From Corynebacterium renale (GTDB taxonomy: Bacteria; Actinomycetota; Actinomycetes; Mycobacteriales; Mycobacteriaceae): 64,000 nt of DNA. Positions 9,077 to 17,674 of the stretch are shown here, piece by piece; the first letter of the stretch is position 1, and the number at the start of each line of letters is the position of its first letter. The notes beneath the pieces were generated by a model, which did no database searches, was not told the DNA's origin, and saw only the letters and a program-made list of their open reading frames with translations. Both the position numbers and the translations under genes were made by a program. The stretch spans positions 2,170,001-2,234,000 of the forward strand of contig NZ_PDJF01000001.1 in NCBI RefSeq assembly GCF_002563965.1, read 5' to 3'.

Positions 9077-9112
9077 AACGCGGTGCGGCCATGATCGGCC
9101 CACCGCGTTTTC
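9077..9112 (+). terminator. Rho-independent terminator after the DUF2269-like gene
   Basis: Nested perfect stem AACGCGGTG...CACCGCGTT with an inner GGCC/GGCC pairing, loop ATGATC, followed by TTTTCC. Lies 14 bases beyond the stop codon. Confidence 0.85.
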
Positions 9113-9126
9113 CATTCTGCATAACG

Positions 9127-9163
9127 GTGAACCCCTGCGCGAAAATTTTTCGCGCAGGGGTTC
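9127..9163. terminator. Terminator hairpin for the DEAD-box helicase gene
   Basis: TGAACCCCTGCGCGAAAA pairs with its complement ending at 9163, an almost perfect long stem with an AT-rich centre, just downstream of the minus-strand helicase stop. Symmetry means it could work from both sides. No clear T-run follows on the minus strand. Confidence 0.7.
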
Positions 9164-9180
9164 ATGATTTTACAGCGAGA

Positions 9181-11208
9181 TTAATCGCGCCACTGACGTC
9201 CGCCACGATCATCGCGGTCACGACCACCACGGTAGCCACCACGATCACGGTCGCGTCCGCCCCTGTAGCCACCACGTCCGCCACGATCATCGCGGTCACG
9301 ACCACCACGGTAGCCACCACGATCACGGTCGCGTCCACCTCTGTAGCCACCACGTCCACCACGGTCATCGCGGTCACGACGCGGAGGGCGTCCCGTGTCT
9401 TTCTCCAAGTGGATCAACTGACCCGAAATGCGGGTATCCGCCAGACGATCAAAAACCTGCGGGTCCATATCATTCGGCAGCTCAATCAGCGAGTGATCAG
9501 CAAAAATCGAGATACGCCCGAAGTCACGCGAGTTCAGGCCACCTTCATTTGCCAGGGCGCCGACGATGGCACCCGGACGCACGTGTTGACGCTTGCCAAC
9601 AGCCAGGCGGTACATCGTTTTGCCCGGTTCTGCTTCGAAACGAGAGCGCCCACCACGATCAAAGTCACGGTCGCGGCGGGGGCCACGATCGCGATCACGA
9701 CGGTCATCGCGTTCGAAACGGTCACGGTCGCGGCGATCACGGCGATCCTTTGGCGGTTCCTTCATCAGGAATTCATCGCCAGCCTGCGCCTGGGTTGCCA
9801 GTGCAGCAGCAATGTCTTCCAGTGGAACGTCGTTGGCCTCGGAATATTCTTTGACCAGCGTACGGAAGATTTCCACCTGTGAGTCTTCGAGAGACTCAGT
9901 AATGGAATCAGCGAAACGCGCCTTACGGGACTCGTTGACCTCATCAACTGTTGGCAGGTCCATCTCCGTAAGCGTTGCGTTGGTCGCACGCTCGATGGAA
10001 CGCAGCATGCGGCGTTCACGCGGAGTAACGAAGAGGATTGCTTCACCGGAGCGGCCTGCACGACCGGTACGGCCGATTCGGTGGACGTACGCCTCCGTGT
10101 CATTGGGGATGTCGTAGTTCAGCACATGGCTGATACGTTCCACGTCCAGACCGCGGGCGGCAACGTCGGTAGCAACCAGGATGTCCAAACGGCCATCCTT
10201 GAGCTGATCGACTGTGCGCTCGCGCTGTGCCTGGTTGATGTCGCCGTTAATCGCCGCTGCAGAGAAACCGCGTGCACGCAGCTTTTCTGCGACTTCCTCG
10301 GTTTCGTTACGGGTACGGACGAAGACGATCATCGCCTCAAACTCAGTGACCTCAAGGATGCGGGTCAGGGCGTCGAGCTTGTTGCGATGCGCGACATGCA
10401 GCCACCGCTGGGTAATGTTTGTGTTGGTACGAGTTTCCGCCTTGACGGTTACCTCAGACGGATTGTTAAGGTACTGCTTAGAAATCTTGCGGATCCCGTT
10501 CGGCATGGTTGCCGAAAACAGCGCGACCTGCTTCTCTTCCGGAGTATCCTCCAGGATGCGTTCCACGTCTTCCTGGAAGCCCATGTTCAGCATCTCGTCG
10601 GCTTCGTCAAGGACCATGAACCGGAGGCCGGAAATATCCAGCGAACCCTTTTCTAGGTGGTCAATAACGCGACCAGGGGTACCCACGACAATCTGAGCGC
10701 CACGGCGCAGGCCGGACAACTGGATGCCATAGGCCTGGCCACCGTAAATGGGCAGCACACGGATGTCACCCAAGTGGTCAGCGAAACTCTGGAAGGAGTC
10801 CGCCACCTGAAGCGCAAGCTCACGGGTCGGAGCCAGCACCAGTGCCTGGGGCGCACGGATGGAATGGTCGATGCGCGCCAGAATTGGCAGCGCAAAAGCT
10901 GCGGTCTTGCCCGTGCCTGTTTGCGCGAGACCTACAACGTCGTTGCCTTCCATCAACAGCGGAATAGTTTCCGCCTGGATAGGCGATGGGGTTTCAAATC
11001 CGACCTTATGGACGGCTGCTAGCACTTCAGATGGAAGTCCGAGGCTTTCGAAACCATTGCTTTCTGTCTTGGATTCGGAGTCGGTGGCCTCAGAAGTACT
11101 CGCATCCCTGGTGACGTCGGCGTCGACCTGCGATTGATCCTGAGTTTCCGACATATCTTGCTTCTCCGGCTCGTTCTCGCCGCCGGTTGCGATATCGGTA
11201 ATGCTCAT
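9181..11208 (-). CDS. deaD: DEAD-box ATP-dependent RNA helicase (DeaD/CsdA type)
   Basis: 675 residues. Helicase core: Q motif region FETPSPIQAE, Walker A AQTGTGKT at about 95-102, VLDEADEM, FSATMP, and HRIGRTGRAGR. Then a DbpA-type RNA-binding domain (RLAVGKRQHVRPGAIVGAL through the IELPNDM region), and an Arg/Gly/Asp/Tyr-rich tail built of tandem repeats. The family unwinds structured RNA in ribosome assembly and mRNA decay, particularly at low temperature. The first ATG (11208) has no clear ribosome site; the ATG at 11154 (MSETQDQSQ) has GGAG nine bases upstream and may be the true start, giving 657 residues. Faces the cytochrome bd operon across a 501-base gap. Confidence 0.92.
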   Translation of the reverse strand: MSITDIATGGENEPEKQDMSETQDQSQVDADVTRDASTSEATDSESKTESNGFESLGLPSEVLAAVHKVGFETPSPIQAETIPLLMEGNDVVGLAQTGTGKTAAFALPILARIDHSIRAPQALVLAPTRELALQVADSFQSFADHLGDIRVLPIYGGQAYGIQLSGLRRGAQIVVGTPGRVIDHLEKGSLDISGLRFMVLDEADEMLNMGFQEDVERILEDTPEEKQVALFSATMPNGIRKISKQYLNNPSEVTVKAETRTNTNITQRWLHVAHRNKLDALTRILEVTEFEAMIVFVRTRNETEEVAEKLRARGFSAAAINGDINQAQRERTVDQLKDGRLDILVATDVAARGLDVERISHVLNYDIPNDTEAYVHRIGRTGRAGRSGEAILFVTPRERRMLRSIERATNATLTEMDLPTVDEVNESRKARFADSITESLEDSQVEIFRTLVKEYSEANDVPLEDIAAALATQAQAGDEFLMKEPPKDRRDRRDRDRFERDDRRDRDRGPRRDRDFDRGGRSRFEAEPGKTMYRLAVGKRQHVRPGAIVGALANEGGLNSRDFGRISIFADHSLIELPNDMDPQVFDRLADTRISGQLIHLEKDTGRPPRRDRDDRGGRGGYRGGRDRDRGGYRGGRDRDDRGGRGGYRGGRDRDRGGYRGGRDRDDRGGRQWRD
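9197..9381. repeat. 78-bp tandem repeat encoding the RGG tail
   Basis: Near-identical units begin at 9197, 9275 and 9353 (the last partial), period exactly 78 bases or 26 codons. Each unit encodes alternating RDRDDRGG and RGGYRGG blocks of the helicase C-terminus. The in-frame period allows copy-number change without frameshift. Confidence 0.9.
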
Positions 11209-11709
11209 TGCGCAACCAGCTTACGCCACGCAGGCCAAAAACGTTGCATTGTCACTGAACATGGGGCCGTAGTCTGCGCTGTCACAGCAAGAAATGCGCA
11301 CACGGGAGCGTGGGCCACCCCCATACTGGCGCATTGCAGCATTCTAAAGCCTAACCCTATATGTGATTCTCCTTACATACATTTGTTTCTTAGGTTTTTT
11401 CTTATGTAAAAAATCGCCACATTTGTACAACTTTAGTTTGACTTTTTAACTACTGAGTATCCAGGAACAATTCAGCACTTAATGGATACTGCCAGCATTT
11501 ATAAGAATTATCACAACAGTACACCTGTCCTATTGTTGCAGGTAGGAGCCCTGCGTGGACCTTAAGAGTGGCTGACATTGCACGCGATGCAAATTCGCCT
11601 TTCCACTGCAACTCGACTTGAATATGAGACGTAAGAACTACCTGCTCTGTCGACCCGGCGTCTTCCCGTTGCCCTGGGTCCGGGTGGTTCGAGAAGGGAT
11701 GAGTGGAAC
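11209..11709. other. 501-base intergenic region between deaD and cydA
   Basis: AT-rich compared with its surroundings, particularly 11345-11530. It holds the promoters of two divergent genes, a GlxR/CRP-like site at 11362-11377, an imperfect TTACATA/TATGTAA pair (11373-11408) and a possible -35 TTGACT at 11439-11444. No convincing open reading frame was found on either strand. Confidence 0.7.
11362..11377. promoter_or_regulatory. GlxR/CRP-like binding site upstream of cydABDC
   Basis: TGTGA-TTCTCC-TTACA matches the cAMP-receptor consensus TGTGA-N6-TCACA with one mismatch. It lies about 335 bases before the cydA start and about 155 before deaD. Control of cyd genes by CRP-family regulators is known in mycobacteria. 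Which gene it serves cannot be told from sequence. Confidence 0.45.
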
Positions 11710-13293
11710 GTGGATGTCTTAGACATCTCACGGTGGCAATTCGGCATCACCACCGTGTATCACTATTTATTTGTGCCGCTGACCATCGGTCTTGGTCCGC
11801 TGGTCGCACTGATGCAAACATTTTGGCAAAAGACCGGGCACCCTTATTGGTACCGCGCCACCCGTTTCTTCGGAACGGTGTTCTTGGTGAACTTCGCCAT
11901 GGGCGTGGCTACCGGTATCGTTCAGGAATTCCAGTTCGGCATGAACTGGTCCGAGTACTCCCGCATGGTCGGTGACGTCTTCGGCGGACCGCTTGCTTTG
12001 GAAGCACTTATTGCGTTCTTCCTCGAGTCCGTATTCTTGGGCGTGTGGATTTTCGGTTGGGGAAAGGTTCCGGGTTGGCTGCATACGTTGTCAATCTGGA
12101 TCGTGGCAATTGCAACGAATATCTCCGCATACTTCATTATTGTTGCGAACTCGTTCATGCAGAACCCCAAGGGCGCTGTATACAATCCTGAGACTGGCCG
12201 TGCCGAGCTCAACGACATCGCAGCGCTGCTCTTTAATAAGACTGCTATCTACGGTTACCTGCACGCAGCAGCCGGCGCATTCCTCGTAGGCGGCACCTTC
12301 ATTTTGGGTGTGAGCTGCTGGTGGTTAGTCCGCGCCAACAAACAGGCGAAGGCCGGCGGATGGCACCAGGATTCCCCAGAGGTTGCACGTCACGACATGC
12401 ACCGTCCAGTTATCAAGATGGGAATCTGGGCGACCTTGCTTTCCTGCGTCGCCGTTGCTTTCACCGGTGACCTGCAGGCCAAGCTGATGTTCATCCAACA
12501 GCCCATGAAGATGGCCGCTGCTGAATCGCTGTGCCACACTCAGACGGATCCTGCGTTCTCGATCTTGTCGACGTCCACGCACAACAACTGCGAGACGGTC
12601 CAGCACCTCATCGAGGTTCCGTTCGTTCTCCCCTTCCTCGCCGAAGGTAAGTTCACAGGCGTCACTCTTGAAGGCGTTATGGAACTGCAGGAAAAGATGG
12701 AAGCCCTCTACGGTCCGGGGAACTACTCCCCTAACCTTTTCGTGACCTACTGGTCATTCCGCGCGATGATCGGCTTCATGCTCGGGTCTATCCTCCTTGT
12801 CATCTTCGCTTGGTGGTACACCCGCAAGGGCCAGGTCCTCGAGGGCAAGAAGGGGCTGTGGTTCGGTCGCCTTTCACTGTTTGCAATCGCAACCCCATTC
12901 CTCGCGAACATCTTCGGTTGGGTATTCACCGAAATGGGCCGCCAGCCATGGATCGTGCACCCGAACCCGGATTCCGTGGGCGATCCCCGCACCGAGCTCA
13001 TTCGCATGACCGTTGGGGAAGGCGTCTCCGCGCACTCCGCAACCTACGTCTGGATTACCATCATCGGCTTCACCGGCCTGTACCTGGCGTTGTACATCGT
13101 CTGGTTCCTTCTTATCCGTCGTGCGGTCATTGCCGGCCCACCAGCTGAAGATGGCCCTACCGGCGACGCCGTAACCGGCTCTGGCCAGCACCCAGCCCCG
13201 GGACCAGCTACACCAGTTGCAGGCGATCAGCCTGCAGAAATCGAACCCGTCCGCTTCAGCACCGCTGCGCCGGTCATCACGGATGAGAAGTAG
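11710..13293 (+). CDS. cydA: Cytochrome bd ubiquinol/menaquinol oxidase subunit I
   Basis: 527 residues, GTG start. Heme-ligand His18 in TTVYHYLFVPLT, a second conserved His (H185, IYGYLHAAAG) and the GRQPWIVHP motif are present, with about nine membrane helices. It forms the catalytic subunit carrying hemes b558, b595 and d, oxidising menaquinol and reducing oxygen with high affinity at the cytoplasmic membrane. The C-terminal tail (about residues 480-527) is a Pro/Ala-rich cytoplasmic extension. First gene of cydABDC; cydB begins 11 bases after its stop with a GGAGG ribosome site. Confidence 0.96.
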   Translation: MDVLDISRWQFGITTVYHYLFVPLTIGLGPLVALMQTFWQKTGHPYWYRATRFFGTVFLVNFAMGVATGIVQEFQFGMNWSEYSRMVGDVFGGPLALEALIAFFLESVFLGVWIFGWGKVPGWLHTLSIWIVAIATNISAYFIIVANSFMQNPKGAVYNPETGRAELNDIAALLFNKTAIYGYLHAAAGAFLVGGTFILGVSCWWLVRANKQAKAGGWHQDSPEVARHDMHRPVIKMGIWATLLSCVAVAFTGDLQAKLMFIQQPMKMAAAESLCHTQTDPAFSILSTSTHNNCETVQHLIEVPFVLPFLAEGKFTGVTLEGVMELQEKMEALYGPGNYSPNLFVTYWSFRAMIGFMLGSILLVIFAWWYTRKGQVLEGKKGLWFGRLSLFAIATPFLANIFGWVFTEMGRQPWIVHPNPDSVGDPRTELIRMTVGEGVSAHSATYVWITIIGFTGLYLALYIVWFLLIRRAVIAGPPAEDGPTGDAVTGSGQHPAPGPATPVAGDQPAEIEPVRFSTAAPVITDEK

Positions 13294-13304
13294 GAGGAAA
13301 AACA

Positions 13305-14348
13305 ATGTTTGGTATTGAGCTTCCTATCATCTGGTTCATTCTCATCGCGGTCCTATTCGCGGGCTACTTCCTGCTCGAGGGCTTCGACTTCGGCGTCGGC
13401 ATCTTGGCGCCCATGATTGGTAAAAACCGTAAAGAGCGCAACACGATCGTCGGTACTATCGGCCCAGTGTGGGACGGTAACGAGGTGTGGTTGATCACCG
13501 CAGGCGGCGCAATGTTCGCAGCGTTCCCCGAGTGGTACGCAACCCTGTTCTCTGGGTTCTACATTCCGCTGTTCCTCATCCTGCTGTGCCTGATCATCCG
13601 CATCGTGGCCCTGGAATGGCGCAAGAAGATGGACGACCCCCGCTGGACCAAGTGGTGTGACTGGGGACTGGCTATCGGCTCCTGGGGCCCAGCAATCCTG
13701 TGGGGCGTCGCGTTCGCAAATATCCTGCGTGGCCTGCCAATTCAGGCCGACCATACGCTGCTGGCTAGCGACGCAATGGCTACAATCTTCAACCCGTACG
13801 GCATCATGGGCGGCATTACCTTTACTGCCCTGTTCACGTTCCACGGCCTGGCATTCATCCGCCTGAAGACCGCTGGGATTGTTCGTGAACGCACGGAGAA
13901 CTTCGTGTGGCCGGTATCGATCCTGGCCGCGGTGACCGGCGTTGTCTTTATCGTCTGGACAGTCCTCTCCCTGGAAAACACCACGTGGACCTGGGCCGTA
14001 GCGGTACTCATCGTCGTGCTCGTCGTGGCAGGAATCGTCACTATGGCAATGGGACGCGACGGCTGGTCCTTCACGTTCACCAGTGTTGCAGTCGTAGCAG
14101 TCGCAGGCCTCTTGTTCGGAATTCTCTTCCCGAACGTCATGCCTACCACCCTGGCAGACGGCACCAGCCTAGACGTCTGGAACGCAGCGTCGAACCCATA
14201 CACACTCAAGTTCATGACGTGGGTTGCCATCTTCATGGTTCCGGTAGTCTTGGCTTATCAGGCGTGGACTTACTGGGTCTTCTCTAAGCGCCTGCGGGCC
14301 GAAGACGCCATGGCAGAAAAAGAAAATGCCCCATTGAAGGTGGTGTAA
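13305..14348 (+). CDS. cydB: Cytochrome bd oxidase subunit II
   Basis: 347-residue membrane protein with about eight or nine helices. The N-terminal signature ELPIIWFILIAVLFAGYFLLEGFDFGVG is typical of CydB; the loop GPVWDGNEVWLITAGGAMFAAFP matches the family as well. CydB stabilises and forms the pseudo-symmetric partner of CydA in the high-affinity terminal oxidase. Located between cydA and cydD with short gaps (11 and 5 bases), so cotranscribed. No small cydX-like gene was seen in the operon. Confidence 0.95.
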   Translation: MFGIELPIIWFILIAVLFAGYFLLEGFDFGVGILAPMIGKNRKERNTIVGTIGPVWDGNEVWLITAGGAMFAAFPEWYATLFSGFYIPLFLILLCLIIRIVALEWRKKMDDPRWTKWCDWGLAIGSWGPAILWGVAFANILRGLPIQADHTLLASDAMATIFNPYGIMGGITFTALFTFHGLAFIRLKTAGIVRERTENFVWPVSILAAVTGVVFIVWTVLSLENTTWTWAVAVLIVVLVVAGIVTMAMGRDGWSFTFTSVAVVAVAGLLFGILFPNVMPTTLADGTSLDVWNAASNPYTLKFMTWVAIFMVPVVLAYQAWTYWVFSKRLRAEDAMAEKENAPLKVV

Positions 14349-14353
14349 TTCTA

Positions 14354-16048
14354 GTGCCTAGTGCACGAGACATAACGCAAACGCCAACGACTAAGGCCGC
14401 CCATGACCGGGCGGCCTTAGCCGCATCTGGCACCGGACGCGAACACTCCGGGAAAATTGCAGGCAAAACGCCGGATGGAACGTCGAAAAGCAAGGGTCCT
14501 GTGGACCCCCGCCTCCTGAAACTGTCCCAACCGACGCGGCGGTGGATCCTCTTCGCGGGAATCGTCACAGCGCTGAAGACACTCTGCACTGTGATGCTTG
14601 GCCTTCTTGTTGGGTTGACCGTATCCAGCTTCATCGAGTCATCTGAACTCCCCCTCTCCCACTACAACAGCTCCCTGGTCTGGCTGCTGATCGTGGTTAT
14701 TGCTCGCGGTGTGCTCGCGTGGGTGGAAACTCGGTTCGCTGAACGTGCTTCGGCGAAAGTAATCATTGATCTGCGCGCACGGACTCTTGAACACCTGGCC
14801 TACAAAGATCCGCGAACAGTCGATGTCGCAAGCTGGCGCACGACCTTAAGTGAAGGCATCGAGGGGATCGGCCCCTATCTGACTGGATTCGTTCCGGCGT
14901 TGGCATCAACGGTGATTGCCACCCCTGTGATGCTTGCCGTCATTTGGTGGCTCGATACACCTTCACTAGTTATCGCTGTGATTACGTTGCCACTCATTCC
15001 GTTCTTCATGTGGCTCGTGGGCACGCTCACAGCCGGGCGCACGGAAAAGCGGCTCCGCGATCTTGCTGTTTTGAGCGACCAAATCATGGATCTCGTGGCG
15101 GGGCTTCCTACCTTGCGGATCTTCGGCCGCCAACTTTCCACCGTCTCTGAAGTGCGACGCCTTTCGGCAAAGCACACGGAGTCGACGATGAGCGTGCTCA
15201 AAATCGCGTTCCTGTCGAGCTTCGTCCTCGAATTCTTAGCGAACCTTTCGGTTGCACTCATGGCCGTGGGCATTGGTTTTAGGCTTCTCGACGGCGCCAT
15301 GACCCTCGCAGCCGGCCTCACCGTGCTGATTATCGCGCCTGAGGCCTACAACCCAATTCGGGAAGTCGGGACGCGGTTCCATGATGCTCAGGACGGTCTC
15401 GCGGCAACGGATCGTATCCTTGGAGAATTATCACAGCCGCGTTCCCAGTCTTCCCCCGGACTCGCGGAACGGAGTTCTGCAGAGGACCGTGACTACTCCA
15501 CATCGCCGCTCACCGTAGTGTTCGATTCTTTGTCAGCGCACGGGCGCGATGGGGATCGCCCCTCGGGGCTCACGGGAACAGCTGAGCCTGGGGCAATCAC
15601 GGTTCTTGCTGGTGAAAACGGCTCAGGCAAATCCACTGCGTTGCTCGCCCTACTCGGTTTTATTACCGAGGGCGTCCGTGGTGAAGCAGCAGTGTATAGC
15701 GGTGAGACTCAGTTATCGCACAAAGAAATCTGGAAGTGTACCGCTTACCTACCGCAGCGCCCCGTCCTTGATGCCACGACTGTCGGCGACTACGCAGCCC
15801 TTTCCTTGGGCCAGCGGCAGCGCGTCGCCTTCGCTACAGAAATGGAGCGCGAAACACCTCTCATCTTGTGCGATGAACCCACGGCCCACCTGGACTATGA
15901 CAACGCCCTAATCATGTTGGACACCTTGAGACAACGTGCCGTATCAGGCGCGACTGTGGTTGTGGCTTCACACGATCCCGTAGTTCTGGAGCACGCGGAC
16001 CGCATCATCACTGTTCAGGCAATTGAGCGCGAAACGGAGGACAACTGA
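14354..16048 (+). CDS. cydD: ABC exporter subunit CydD with shortened ATPase domain
   Basis: 564 residues, GTG start five bases after cydB. Membrane domain at about 55-340 (six helices), then the nucleotide-binding domain: Walker A GENGSGKST at about 420-428, Q-loop in AYLPQRPV near 467, signature LSLGQ at 483-487, Walker B LILCDEPTAHLD, H-loop VVASHDPV. Only about 20 residues separate Q-loop and signature, where ABC ATPases usually have 45-50, so most of the helical subdomain is missing, and the signature reads LSLGQ instead of LSGGQ. CydDC exports thiols/heme-related compounds required for assembly of cytochrome bd. The N-terminal about 50 residues are a polar extension. Its TGA overlaps the cydC ATG. 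Confidence 0.9.
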   Translation: MPSARDITQTPTTKAAHDRAALAASGTGREHSGKIAGKTPDGTSKSKGPVDPRLLKLSQPTRRWILFAGIVTALKTLCTVMLGLLVGLTVSSFIESSELPLSHYNSSLVWLLIVVIARGVLAWVETRFAERASAKVIIDLRARTLEHLAYKDPRTVDVASWRTTLSEGIEGIGPYLTGFVPALASTVIATPVMLAVIWWLDTPSLVIAVITLPLIPFFMWLVGTLTAGRTEKRLRDLAVLSDQIMDLVAGLPTLRIFGRQLSTVSEVRRLSAKHTESTMSVLKIAFLSSFVLEFLANLSVALMAVGIGFRLLDGAMTLAAGLTVLIIAPEAYNPIREVGTRFHDAQDGLAATDRILGELSQPRSQSSPGLAERSSAEDRDYSTSPLTVVFDSLSAHGRDGDRPSGLTGTAEPGAITVLAGENGSGKSTALLALLGFITEGVRGEAAVYSGETQLSHKEIWKCTAYLPQRPVLDATTVGDYAALSLGQRQRVAFATEMERETPLILCDEPTAHLDYDNALIMLDTLRQRAVSGATVVVASHDPVVLEHADRIITVQAIERETEDN

Positions 16049-17673
16049 TGAGTTTGGCTTCTGATATCAAGGCGGTGCGCGACGCCCGCCCCCTTACTGG
16101 GTTGCGATACTCTGAACTCACTATCCCAGTGCTGGTCGGAGCATTGACGATGCTTTCGTCTATTTCCTTGACCGTGGTGTCTGGCTGGCTTATCACCAAG
16201 GCGTGGGAACAGCCGTTTGTCATGGATATCACCGTGGCTGTGACGGCAGTGCGCACGCTGGGCATTTCGCGCGCTATCTTCCGGTACCTTGAACGCTTAG
16301 CGTCCCACGACCTGGCATTGAATTCGGCGCGTCGCACTCGCGAGAACGCGTATCAAGCTATGGCCACCGATGCGGCTCACACGACGATGGCGCTGAAAAA
16401 AGGCGCACTTCTTACCAGGTTAGGCTCTGATATAGACGAGGTCGCGGATGTCATCGTCCGAGCAATCGTCCCTGCCGGCACTGCGGTTGTCACGGCTATC
16501 GCCGCGGTGGTGTTCGCTGCTTTCCTGTCGGTTCCGGCGGCCATCGTCTTAGCTATTGGCCTGCTCTTCGCATCAGTCGTACCGCCTTGGCTGACAGCCC
16601 GCGCAGTGCAAGTCTCGGAGAAAAAACGTGCGCAGGCGGTAGAAAAGTACACCACGGCGGTAGACCACGTACTTTCGAACTCCCCTACGTTAAGGATGCG
16701 TGGGCTGATGCCGGAGGCCCTGCAGCGTGCACATAGTGCGGCAACCGAACAAGCAGAAGCTGACGATGCGGGTGCCCACGCCCAAGCCTGGGGTTCTGCT
16801 ACCGCCATGTGGGCACACGGTGTGACGGTCATCGGCATGGTGGTGCTCACCGGTTGGCTCTACCTTTCCGGCGACGTGCAGACTCATTCGCCTCAATGGT
16901 TGGGCATGTTAGTGCTCCTTGCATTAGCAGCATTCGAAGCGACCACGGGCTTACCTAACGCTGCGGTCACCGTTACGCGCGCAGCGGGTGCCGCTAGGCG
17001 TCTCGCAGGATTCAACCGCGAGACCACGCCATCTGGTAATCGCATGCGGACCGTCTCGGAGGCTCCGGACCTCGTGACGCGTGATCTCGTGGTGGGCTTT
17101 GATTCCGACGTCGCTTCCTGGGACATCGACCTACCCTTTGGCACCCGCAAGGAAATCGTGGCGCCCTCAGGCTACGGTAAAACCACACTCCTGCTCACGC
17201 TCGCAGGTTTGTTGCCAGCACGCTCAGGGCAGGTGCTTATCGACGGCCATCCGGTGGACACCTACTCCGAAGAATCATTGCGGAATTCCATCGCATTTTC
17301 CCCTGAAGATGCGCACATCTTTGCCACTACGGTGCGCGACAACTTGGCATTAGGCGCCTCGAACGCGACTGACGAGCAAATGTACGAGGTCCTCAACGCA
17401 GTCGGCCTGGACGAATGGGTCCGCCAACTACCGCACGACCTCTCTACGATTCTCGCCAGTGGCGCTGATGCGCTCTCCGGCGGCCAGCGCCGCAGGCTGC
17501 TGCTCGCACGCATGCTGTTAACCGAGGCTCCGGTTCTTTTGCTGGACGAACCCACCGAACACCTCGACCTCGAGTCAGAGGCCGCGATGCGAGACCTTCT
17601 CAATTCTCCATCCCTGCCCGGCGCGCGTGCACAGCGCACAGTGGTCATTGTCCGGCATCCGCGTACGCGCTAA
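16048..17673 (+). CDS. cydC: ABC exporter subunit CydC
   Basis: 541 residues. Six-helix membrane domain to about residue 310, then an ATPase domain with Walker A APSGYGKTT, signature LSGGQRRRLLLARML, Walker B LLLDEPTEHLD and H-loop VIVRHP, ending almost directly after the H-loop His. The Q-loop position reads FSPEDAH, with Glu in place of the usual Gln. The ATG overlaps the TGA of cydD (TGATG), a sign of translational coupling and heterodimer assembly. Partner of CydD in periplasmic redox control and cytochrome bd maturation. Converges on the MFS transporter gene with one base between the stop codons. Confidence 0.93.
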   Translation: MSLASDIKAVRDARPLTGLRYSELTIPVLVGALTMLSSISLTVVSGWLITKAWEQPFVMDITVAVTAVRTLGISRAIFRYLERLASHDLALNSARRTRENAYQAMATDAAHTTMALKKGALLTRLGSDIDEVADVIVRAIVPAGTAVVTAIAAVVFAAFLSVPAAIVLAIGLLFASVVPPWLTARAVQVSEKKRAQAVEKYTTAVDHVLSNSPTLRMRGLMPEALQRAHSAATEQAEADDAGAHAQAWGSATAMWAHGVTVIGMVVLTGWLYLSGDVQTHSPQWLGMLVLLALAAFEATTGLPNAAVTVTRAAGAARRLAGFNRETTPSGNRMRTVSEAPDLVTRDLVVGFDSDVASWDIDLPFGTRKEIVAPSGYGKTTLLLTLAGLLPARSGQVLIDGHPVDTYSEESLRNSIAFSPEDAHIFATTVRDNLALGASNATDEQMYEVLNAVGLDEWVRQLPHDLSTILASGADALSGGQRRRLLLARMLLTEAPVLLLDEPTEHLDLESEAAMRDLLNSPSLPGARAQRTVVIVRHPRTR

Positions 17674-17674
17674 C

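Noticed and set aside
9197..9381. Possible CRISPR array
   Set aside because: Repeats are contiguous without spacers, 78 bases long and in frame with the helicase gene, hence coding tandem repeats.
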